A DNA stretch of 16,156 nt from DATCVR01 sp036566745 (GTDB taxonomy: Bacteria > Actinomycetota > Actinomycetes > Jiangellales > Jiangellaceae), in the NCBI GenBank assembly GCA_036566745.1, contig DATCVR010000130.1:1-16156 (forward strand). Direction: 5' to 3'. Positions 8,035-13,049 of the stretch are shown here, piece after piece (position 1 is the stretch's first letter; each line of letters begins with the position of its first letter). The notes beneath the pieces were generated by a model. The model was not told the origin of the DNA and ran no database searches. It was given only the letters and a program-made list of their open reading frames with translations. The position numbers were made by a program, and so were the translations under genes.

Positions 8035-8937
8035 GTGGACCAGGACTACGTGCTCCCCGGGCCGCTCGCGCTGGCCCGGGCCACCGTCGACCGGGCGGCG
8101 CACCATCGCAACGATCCGGAATGGCTCGCGCGGGCCTGGTCCGATCCGGCCAGCAGGGTGGTCGTCGTGGGCGAGTCGACAGTGGCGGTCGATGCCGACG
8201 CGAAGGCGCTGTCGTTCGTCTCGCCCGCGGACGCCCCCGAGGGCGATCGGTTCTTCCTCGGCCTGGACGACGGCGTGGCCTACCTGGCCGTCCACATCGG
8301 CGAGGCGCCGGCTCACGGCGCCACGCTGCGTGAGGCCGGGGTGTATCTCGACGATCGCGACGCCGGCCTGGCGGTGCACTCCATCGCGCTGGCCAACTGG
8401 CACACCACTCATACGCACTGCCCGCGCTGCGGCGCACCGACCGTGATCGAGTCCGGCGGCCACGTGCGTCGCTGCGCCGCCGACGGCTCCGAGCACTACC
8501 CGCGCACCGACCCGGCGGTGATCATGCTGGTGGTGGACGAGAACGAGCGATGCCTGCTGGGCCGCGGGGGTTCGTGGCCGGATCGCCGGTACTCCACGCT
8601 GGCCGGCTTCGTCGAGCCGGGGGAGTCGCCGGAGCACGCCGTGGCCCGCGAGGTGCTCGAAGAGTCCGGCATCGTGGTCGACTCGTGCCGTTACGCCGGT
8701 GCCCAGCCCTGGCCGTTCCCGACGAGCCTGATGCTGGGCTTCTACGCCAGCGCCCGCGGCGACGTGCCGACGCCCGACGGCGACGAGGTGGTCGAGGCCC
8801 GCTGGTTCACCCGCGAGGAGCTCGAGACCCTGACCGCCGCGGGTGAGATCGGCCTGCCCAGGGGCATCTCGATCGCCCGGAAGCTGGTCGAGGGGTGGTT
8901 CGGCCGGCCGCTGCCCGCTGAGGCCACGTGGCACTGA
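8035..8937 (+). CDS. nudC: NudC-type NAD(+) diphosphatase / NAD-RNA decapping Nudix hydrolase
   Basis: 300 residues from the GTG at 8035, chosen because a -10-like TAGGGT stands 8 nt upstream; an ATG at 8029 would add two residues. Order of parts: N-terminal NudC domain (1-125), zinc ribbon (129-150), Nudix domain (157-285). The Nudix box at 191-213 is canonical (G191, E197, R205-E206, E209-E210, G212). The family-defining motif after it, QPWPFPxS, is at 224-231, preceded by Ala223 where Ser is usual. The zinc ribbon has C129, C132 and C147, but the fourth position holds D150. Known activity of the family is hydrolysis of NAD(H) and removal of NAD caps from RNA. Convergent with the mycoredoxin gene, 17 bp apart. 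Confidence 0.93.
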   Translation: MDQDYVLPGPLALARATVDRAAHHRNDPEWLARAWSDPASRVVVVGESTVAVDADAKALSFVSPADAPEGDRFFLGLDDGVAYLAVHIGEAPAHGATLREAGVYLDDRDAGLAVHSIALANWHTTHTHCPRCGAPTVIESGGHVRRCAADGSEHYPRTDPAVIMLVVDENERCLLGRGGSWPDRRYSTLAGFVEPGESPEHAVAREVLEESGIVVDSCRYAGAQPWPFPTSLMLGFYASARGDVPTPDGDEVVEARWFTREELETLTAAGEIGLPRGISIARKLVEGWFGRPLPAEATWH

Positions 8938-8954
8938 TCAGGTGGCCGGGCGGC

Positions 8955-9212
8955 TCAGCTGGGCTGGGCGGCCAGCTCGCCGAGCTTCGCCTTGACCTCG
9001 GCGGCGCTGGGGTTGGTCAGCGCTGATCCGTCGGCGAACACCAGGGTGGGTACGACCGCGTTGCCGTCGTTCACGCTCATGACCAGCTCGGCGGCGGCCG
9101 GATCGGTCTCGATGTCGACCTCGTCGAAGGTGATGCCCTCACGCCCCAGCGCGCCCTTGAGTCGATGGCAGTAGCCGCACCAGGGCGTGCTGAACATGGT
9201 GAACGAGGACAT
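8955..9212 (-). CDS. mrx1: mycoredoxin-like glutaredoxin-family protein
   Basis: 85 residues, a single thioredoxin-fold domain of glutaredoxin size. The active site is C12-G-Y-C15 in TPWCGYC, and the cis-proline stretch VVPTLVF is present around residues 53-59. In actinobacteria this family (Mrx1, neighbour of nudC and uvrD2 in mycobacteria) reduces mixed disulfides with mycothiol, so mycothiol use is inferred for this organism. The ATG start has an AGGAG Shine-Dalgarno 8 nt upstream (9221-9225 on the other strand), so unlike its neighbours this mRNA has a leader. Divergent from uvrD2. Confidence 0.9.
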   Translation of the reverse strand: MSSFTMFSTPWCGYCHRLKGALGREGITFDEVDIETDPAAAELVMSVNDGNAVVPTLVFADGSALTNPSAAEVKAKLGELAAQPS

Positions 9213-9227
9213 CGGGGGGACTCCTGA

Positions 9228-9290
9228 TGGTCGGGGGATGACGCACTGTCGCCAACGCCGTCACCGGCGGTGATGTTCCCGCCCCGACCA
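9228..9290. repeat. nested inverted repeats in the mrx1-uvrD2 divergent gap
   Basis: A perfect 9-bp inverted repeat, TGGTCGGGG at 9228-9236 and CCCCGACCA at 9282-9290, encloses a 13-bp palindrome TCACCG-G-CGGTGA at 9261-9273. The left arm ends 3 bp from the mrx1 Shine-Dalgarno. In this position the repeats could be operator sites for either gene or a leader hairpin of mrx1; the regulator is unknown. Confidence 0.4.
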
Positions 9291-9318
9291 CCCCCGCGAC
9301 CGTGTCGGCGCGGCCTGT

Positions 9319-9324
9319 CAGGAT
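9319..9324 (+). promoter_or_regulatory. -10 element of a leaderless uvrD2 promoter
   Basis: CAGGAT ends 7 nt before the ATG at 9332, matching the spacing of the other leaderless starts in this window. No clear -35 was found, and there is no Shine-Dalgarno at that start. Confidence 0.4.
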
Positions 9325-9331
9325 GGAGCCC

Positions 9332-11434
9332 ATGGCCACGCCGGACGTCCTCGCAGCGCTCGATCCCGAACAGCGCGAGGTGGCCGAGGCGCTCACCGGC
9401 CCGGTCTGCGTCATCGCCGGCGCCGGCACCGGCAAGACCCGCGCCATCACCCATCGCATCGCCCACGGCGTCCACTCCGGGGGCTACGACCCGCGGCGCG
9501 TGCTGGCGGTCACCTTCACCACCCGGGCCGCGGGCGAGATGCGTGGGCGGCTGCGCGGGCTGGGCGTCGACGGCGTCCAGGCCCGCACGTTCCACTCCGC
9601 CGCGCTGCGCCAGGCCCGCTACTTCTGGCCCCAGGTCACCGGCTCGGAGCTGCCCGAGATCAGCTCCAGCAAGCTCCCTCTGGTGGGCTCGGCGGCGAGC
9701 CGCTGCCGGGTCGGCACCGACCGCGCCACGCTGCGCGACCTCGCCTCCGAGATCGAATGGGCCAAGGTCAGCAACGTCCTGGCCGAGAGCTACGTCGGCG
9801 CAGCGGCGGCGGCCGGTCGGGAGGTCGCCGGCGTCGATCCCGAGACCGTCGCTCGGGTCTACGCCGCCTACGAGGACCTCAAGACCGACCGCGGCCTGTT
9901 CGACATGGAGGACATCCTGCTCGGCGCCGTAGGGCTGCTCTCCGGCCATCCGGGGGTGGCCGACGCGGTGCGCTCGCAGTACCACCACTTCGTCGTCGAC
10001 GAGTACCAGGACGTCTCGCCGGTCCAGCAGCGCCTGCTCGACCTGTGGCTGGGCGAGCGCGACGACGTCTGCGTGGTCGGCGATCCGGCGCAGACCATCT
10101 ACTCCTTCGCCGGGGCCCGGCCCGACTACCTCGTCGGCTTTCCCCAGCGCCATCCCACGGCCACGGTGCTGCGGCTCTTCCGCGACTATCGCTCCACTCC
10201 GCAGGTGGTCGGGGTCGCCAACTCCGTGCTCAAGCCGGGCAAGGACGTCAGCCGCGGCGTGCTGCTCGAGGCCCAGCGACCGTCCGGCCCCGAGCCGCGC
10301 TACGCCGAGCATCCCGACGAGGTCGCCGAGGCGGCGTGGGTGGCGTCCGAGATCGCCGCGCTGGCCAAGGCCGGCACCCCGCTGCGCGAGGTCGCCGTGC
10401 TGTTCCGGGTCAACGCCCAGTCCGAGGCGTACGAGCAGGCCCTGGCCGAGGCCGGCGTCGCCTACGTCGTGCGCGGGGCCGAGCGGTTCTTCGATCGCGC
10501 CGAGGTGCGCCAGGCGGCGATGATGCTGCGCGCGGCGGTGCGCTCCGACGAGGCCGGTACCGCCGACGCGCCGGACGCCGCAGCCGCCACGGCGGCGATC
10601 CTCGCCTCGATCGGCTGGTCCACCACACCGCCGTCCGGAGGCGGGGCCGCCCGCGAACGCTGGGAGTCGCTGGGCGCGCTGGTCGGGCTGGCCGAGGATC
10701 TCGTGGCCGTCCGCCCCGATGCCGGGCTCACCGACGTCGTGGCCGAGATCGAGGCCCGAGCGGCCGCCCAGCACGCGCCGGTGGCCGACGGCGTCACGCT
10801 CGCCTCGCTCCACGCCGCCAAGGGTCTCGAGTGGGACGCCGTGTTCGTCGTCGGCTGCCACGAGGGCACCCTTCCGCTCACGTATGCCGAGACCCCGGCC
10901 CAGATCGAGGAGGAACGCCGGCTGCTCTACGTCGGCGTCACCCGCGCCCGCGAGCACCTGTCGATCTCGTGGTCCCAGGCCCGACAGCCGGGGGGTCGGG
11001 CCTCGCGCCGGCCGAGCCGCTTCCTCGACGGCGTGCGGCCCGGCGGCACGGCGCGTGTCGACCAGACCGCCCGGGGCGTGGGCGCGGGGCGAGGACGCAG
11101 GTCCAAAGGGCCGGTTCGGTGCCGGGTGTGTGGATCGCCCTTGGCCGACGCGGTCGATCGTAAGCTCGGCCGGTGCGCCGACTGCCCCTCGTCGGTCGAC
11201 GACGCCCTGTTCGAGCAGCTGCGTGCCTGGCGACTCGAGCGTGCCCAGGAGCAGAAGGTCCCGGCCTACGTCGTGTTCACCGACGCCACGCTCACGGTGA
11301 TCGCCGAGACCAAGCCGCTCGATGAGTCCGCTTTGTCCGCACTACCCGGTGTGGGGCGGACGAAGCTCGAACGCTATGGTGACGACGTACTCGAGCTGTG
11401 TCGGAAATCTTCCGACACAGCAGCCAGAAAATAG
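9332..11434 (+). CDS. uvrD2: ATP-dependent DNA helicase UvrD2
   Basis: 700 residues from the ATG at 9332 (preferred over the upstream in-frame GTG at 9302 and ATG at 9323 because of the -10-like hexamer 7 nt away), the same length I recall for mycobacterial UvrD2. SF1A helicase motifs are complete: GAGTGKT with K35, AVTFTTRAA, D223-E-Y-Q-D, GDPAQTIYSFAGA, SLHAAKGLEWD and EEERRLLYVGVTRAR. After the helicase core comes the tetracysteine zinc motif C597-x2-C600-x14-C615-x2-C618, then an HRDC domain (about 625-692) with ALPGVGRTKLERYG. This three-part layout defines UvrD2, a 3'-5' helicase in DNA repair that is essential in mycobacteria. The stop codon lies inside the promoter of the downstream whiB7 gene. 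Confidence 0.96.
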   Translation: MATPDVLAALDPEQREVAEALTGPVCVIAGAGTGKTRAITHRIAHGVHSGGYDPRRVLAVTFTTRAAGEMRGRLRGLGVDGVQARTFHSAALRQARYFWPQVTGSELPEISSSKLPLVGSAASRCRVGTDRATLRDLASEIEWAKVSNVLAESYVGAAAAAGREVAGVDPETVARVYAAYEDLKTDRGLFDMEDILLGAVGLLSGHPGVADAVRSQYHHFVVDEYQDVSPVQQRLLDLWLGERDDVCVVGDPAQTIYSFAGARPDYLVGFPQRHPTATVLRLFRDYRSTPQVVGVANSVLKPGKDVSRGVLLEAQRPSGPEPRYAEHPDEVAEAAWVASEIAALAKAGTPLREVAVLFRVNAQSEAYEQALAEAGVAYVVRGAERFFDRAEVRQAAMMLRAAVRSDEAGTADAPDAAAATAAILASIGWSTTPPSGGGAARERWESLGALVGLAEDLVAVRPDAGLTDVVAEIEARAAAQHAPVADGVTLASLHAAKGLEWDAVFVVGCHEGTLPLTYAETPAQIEEERRLLYVGVTRAREHLSISWSQARQPGGRASRRPSRFLDGVRPGGTARVDQTARGVGAGRGRRSKGPVRCRVCGSPLADAVDRKLGRCADCPSSVDDALFEQLRAWRLERAQEQKVPAYVVFTDATLTVIAETKPLDESALSALPGVGRTKLERYGDDVLELCRKSSDTAARK
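11395..11421 (+). terminator. perfect 12-bp stem with 3-nt loop at the 3' end of uvrD2
   Basis: GCTGTGTCGGAA at 11395-11406 and its exact reverse complement at 11410-11421 flank ATC. The stem lies within the last codons of uvrD2, 7 nt before the AT block of the whiB7 promoter. No T-run follows, so it is not a classical intrinsic terminator; it may act as a U-less terminator, stabilise the mRNA end, or be a protein-binding palindrome on DNA. Confidence 0.45.
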
Positions 11435-11465
11435 GTTGCCCCTTACCCGCGACGAGGTTTATCGT
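11428..11465 (+). promoter_or_regulatory. WhiB7-dependent autoregulatory promoter of whiB7
   Basis: AAAAT at 11428-11432, then AGG, a TTGCCC -35 at 11436-11441, 18 bp, and a TATCGT -10 at 11460-11465 (TTATCG one base upstream would give 17). In mycobacteria and Streptomyces the WhiB7/WblC AT-hook contacts an A/T block 3 bp upstream of the -35 while the Fe-S domain holds SigA region 4; the geometry here is the same. The element overlaps the uvrD2 stop codon. Predicted transcription start is near 11472. Confidence 0.8.
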
Positions 11466-11473
11466 GGGCGAGC

Positions 11474-11490
11474 GCGTGGCTGAGCCACGC
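11474..11490 (+). promoter_or_regulatory. hairpin at the predicted 5' end of the whiB7 transcript
   Basis: GCGTGGC (11474-11480), loop TGA, GCCACGC (11484-11490): a perfect 7-bp GC-rich stem beginning within a few nucleotides of the predicted start site. It could protect the 5' end of the leader or affect early elongation. Confidence 0.45.
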
Positions 11491-11544
11491 TGTCACGCAC
11501 GGAGATTCCGAGCGGGCATTGCGACGAGAGGAGGGCTGACGATC

Positions 11545-11760
11545 GTGAACACAACACTGCACCTGATCACGGGCAGCTATGCGTTCGACGGCGCCCTCCG
11601 TGGTGTCGCTTCGAACGATCGGGCGTGCCTTGTCGCGCCCACAGCTGCTCCGTCGACAGGTGAAGTGCGTCTGCAGGTCATCGCTGATACCTCCCGGACG
11701 CGCGTTGTCGACAGCCCGAATGGCGGCGTGTACGTCCGCACCTGGAGTCCACCGGTCTAG
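11545..11760 (+). CDS. upstream ORF (leader peptide) of whiB7
   Basis: 71 residues starting at GTG, with a strong Shine-Dalgarno AGGAGGG at 11529-11535, 9 nt upstream. The peptide begins VNTTLHLITGSYAF and ends VRTWSPPV; no domain, signal peptide or membrane segment is evident and I recognise no family. The stop codon falls between two arms of a hairpin (11752-11757 with 11771-11776) and 25 nt before the intrinsic terminator. A ribosome finishing or stalling on this ORF would therefore decide which RNA structure forms. It is probably regulatory in cis, with the act of translation mattering more than the peptide. It would be longer than many leader peptides. Confidence 0.65.
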   Translation: MNTTLHLITGSYAFDGALRGVASNDRACLVAPTAAPSTGEVRLQVIADTSRTRVVDSPNGGVYVRTWSPPV

Positions 11761-11798
11761 CTGCATCATCGACCGGCACCTTCCAGGCCGCGGACTCC
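11741..11798 (+). promoter_or_regulatory. candidate antiterminator pairings at the end of the whiB7 uORF
   Basis: CCTGGA (11741-11746) pairs with TCCAGG (11782-11787) and CCGGTC (11752-11757) with GACCGG (11771-11776), forming a two-part hairpin around the uORF stop. Alternatively GGAGTCC (11744-11750) pairs with GGACTCC (11792-11798), which lies in the ascending arm of the terminator. Both outer pairings use terminator bases, so they are mutually exclusive with its full stem. A ribosome at the uORF stop would mask the left arms and allow termination. Confidence 0.55.
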
Positions 11799-11823
11799 CC
11801 ACACCGGGATCCGCGGCCTTTTT
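11786..11823 (+). terminator. intrinsic terminator/attenuator upstream of whiB7
   Basis: GGCCGCGGA (11786-11794) pairs perfectly with TCCGCGGCC (11810-11818). Inside it, after one bulged C, TCCC (11796-11799) pairs with GGGA (11806-11809), leaving a 6-nt loop. TTTTT (11819-11823) and then GTTT follow directly. A T-run of this kind is rare in such GC-rich DNA. It ends 47 nt before the whiB7 start and so must be overcome for whiB7 expression. Confidence 0.9.
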
Positions 11824-11852
11824 GTTTGTCCCAGACCGGCTCGAGAACCGAA

Positions 11853-11861
11853 GGGAGGTGA
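11853..11861 (+). promoter_or_regulatory. Shine-Dalgarno of whiB7
   Basis: GGGAGGTGA ends 9 nt before the ATG at 11871 (12 nt before the second ATG at 11874), which favours the first ATG. It lies downstream of the terminator and would be transcribed only on read-through. Confidence 0.75.
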
Positions 11862-11870
11862 CCACTACTC

Positions 11871-12146
11871 ATGATGCTGACAAGCGTCCTCGACCACGCT
11901 GTCGCCACGGACGAGACCATCCCCTGTCGGACTGACCCGGAACTCTGGTTCGCCGAGTCGCCTGCCGACGTCGAGATGGCCAAGGAACTGTGCCGTGCGT
12001 GTCCCGTCCGGGCCGAGTGCCTGGCAGGAGCGCTGGACCGAGCAGAGCCATGGGGTGTCTGGGGCGGCGAGCTGTTCGTCTCGGGCGTCATCGTGGCCCG
12101 CAAACGCCCACGTGGCCGACCCCGCAAGACCGAACTGGCCGCGTGA
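11871..12146 (+). CDS. whiB7: WhiB7/WblC transcription factor (Fe-S, AT-hook)
   Basis: 91 residues. Four cysteines, C19, C41, C44 and C50 (CxxCxxxxxC after an N-terminal Cys), bind a [4Fe-4S] cluster in Wbl proteins. The stretch EPWGVWGGE at 59-67 is the Wbl beta-turn that contacts SigA. The C-terminal RKRPRGRPRK at 77-86 is the AT-hook that distinguishes WhiB7 from other Wbl proteins. The family activates intrinsic antibiotic-resistance genes and its own promoter. Here the matching AT-block promoter and an attenuator leader lie directly upstream, and the gene stands between uvrD2 and (further on) an ABC1 kinase as in mycobacteria. The regulon outside this window cannot be judged. Confidence 0.97.
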   Translation: MMLTSVLDHAVATDETIPCRTDPELWFAESPADVEMAKELCRACPVRAECLAGALDRAEPWGVWGGELFVSGVIVARKRPRGRPRKTELAA

Positions 12147-12243
12147 GATGCGTCCCGACGACGAGAGAAGCGAGAAACCGATGACCACCGACTTGATCCA
12201 TGTCGCACCACAACTGGCCGACCCGATCTTCAGGAGCAACAAG

Positions 12244-12429
12244 ATGAGTCTCATGAACGAAGCCCTGGCCCGAGCGCACTGTAGTGAGCAGCGCGACCTG
12301 GCCGAGCAGGAACGCCGTGCGTTGCGCGTACTCATGGCGCGCCGCATGGAGAAGCGTGCCGCCCGTGCGGCGATGCGGGCCCGTCGCCTCGCTGCGGCGG
12401 CGGTCGCGTCCTCCAACCGGGCGTACTGA
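12244..12429 (+). CDS. small Arg-rich helical protein downstream of whiB7
   Basis: 61 residues from the ATG at 12244, which has an AGGAG 7 nt upstream; an in-frame ATG at 12181 without a clear Shine-Dalgarno would give 82 residues. The protein is very basic (13 Arg, 1 Lys in 61), rich in Ala and Glu, with one Cys and no Gly or Pro, so it is probably a single long amphipathic helix. No known domain is recognised. It follows whiB7 by 97 nt on the same strand with no terminator between, so it is likely co-transcribed and would share WhiB7 and antibiotic control. A nucleic-acid or ribosome-binding role is a guess from charge only. It ends 9 nt before the large hairpin. Confidence 0.6.
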   Translation: MSLMNEALARAHCSEQRDLAEQERRALRVLMARRMEKRAARAAMRARRLAAAAVASSNRAY

Positions 12430-12438
12430 TCACCGATC

Positions 12439-12533
12439 GGGTCCGGCCGGATCGGTCGTCGGCTGGTGATGATCATGGCGACCGAGAGTTGCTGATCATC
12501 ACCTCGATGCTGACGATCGAACCGGCCGGACCC
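12439..12533 (+). repeat. large three-segment hairpin after the whiB7 operon
   Basis: Three stacked pairings fold 95 nt almost end to end. GGGTCCGGCCGG (12439-12450) pairs with 12522-12533, 12 bp perfect. TCGGTCGTCGGC (12452-12463) pairs with 12509-12520, 12 bp with two G:U pairs. GGTGATGATCA (12465-12475) pairs with 12493-12503, 11 bp perfect. The interruptions are one A:A mismatch and a 1/5-nt internal loop; the apical loop is 17 nt. Both wobbles are G:U only in the plus-strand RNA and would be A:C in the other, so a structure in the whiB7-operon transcript is favoured. No T-run follows. It may be the operon terminator or a structured 3' UTR/small RNA. Confidence 0.7.
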
Positions 12534-13049
12534 TCACTGTCTTGACCGGGACGGGTATGTCAACTCGATCGCCGTGAGTGCCATGCTGGATGCGGCGTTC
12601 GCGCTGTCATGACATCTGACATGCCTTCGTGCGTCGCGGTCCCGGCCGGAGGCGCCGACGAAGGCAGGGTATCGGTGTTGAGCAGGCTGAATCTCGTCGA
12701 CTGCCACCAGCGCAGACCGTCGAGCTGACGACGGATCGCTCAACGACGTCGCCGACGCGCAGATCGGCGTCATGATCGTCCACGCGCCCCGAGGATCAGA
12801 CTCGGTGTGGTCGAACCCGACGGCTCCGAGCACGTCGAGTGGTACGCGGAGGACCGGATCGTCACCGTGGCCGGGTTCTCGTGGCGGCTCAGCAAGGTTC
12901 GCACCCCATCACCCCAGGATCGGGGCACGTCGCCGCCCTCCTCACTCGCCTTCAGGCCGGGCGTGATCACTGATCGACCCGATGTGCTGCCGATCCATCG
13001 CCGGGCGGGCCCTGGCGGGACGGCGGACGCGGCTGGCAGGCTTGCGCCC
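12534..13049. other. stretch without a convincing gene
   Basis: Stop codons interrupt every plus-strand frame early on. Two short peptide-like stretches look coding in character: about 12543-12612 (contains YVNSIAVSAMLDAAFALS, ending in TGA) and about 12801-12900 (contains VEWYAEDRIVTVAGFSWRL, in frame with the next gene). They may be remnants of a decayed gene. A 10-bp palindrome TGTCATGACA is at 12605-12614, and an 8-bp inverted repeat TGCCTTCG/CGAAGGCA at 12622-12629 and 12659-12666. A weak -10 (CAGGCT, 13037-13042) precedes the next start by 7 nt. Confidence 0.45.

Larger units (their letters stand above)
11472..11870 (+). promoter_or_regulatory. whiB7 5' leader (uORF-controlled transcription attenuator)
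   Basis: About 400 nt separate the predicted transcription start from whiB7. In order: a 5' hairpin, a Shine-Dalgarno plus 71-codon uORF, alternative pairings around the uORF stop, an intrinsic terminator and the whiB7 ribosome binding site. Long uORF-plus-terminator leaders are known for whiB7 in other Actinobacteria, where ribosome-targeting antibiotics relieve termination. Its operation here is inferred. Confidence 0.75.

Noticed and set aside
9077..10957. 626-codon minus-strand open frame opposite uvrD2
   Set aside because: Shadow of uvrD2 and mrx1; composition is low-complexity and it would cover two well-supported genes and a divergent promoter region.
11443..11865. 140-codon minus-strand frame opposite the whiB7 leader
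   Set aside because: No recognisable domain or start signal, and it lies antisense to a leader with clear plus-strand structure.
11579..11935. 118-codon frame across the leader terminator into whiB7
   Set aside because: No ribosome binding site at its ATG, it crosses the intrinsic terminator and overlaps the start of whiB7 in another frame; the GTG 11545 frame with AGGAGGG is the better uORF.
12439..12533. The giant hairpin as a MITE or insertion-sequence remnant
   Set aside because: The flanks show no direct repeats and the arms pair along their whole length with strand-specific G:U pairs, which fits an RNA structure better; genome copy number would settle it.
12605..12614. 10-bp palindrome TGTCATGACA
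   Set aside because: Not adjacent to a convincing promoter or gene start, and short enough to occur by chance; kept only as a note in the gene-free stretch.
12807..13049. N-terminal extension of the phosphatase-fold protein
   Set aside because: The frame is open, but the added 81 residues show no domain, contain Pro/Arg-rich runs, and have no promoter or Shine-Dalgarno at 12807; the start at 13050 has a -10-like hexamer 7 nt upstream.
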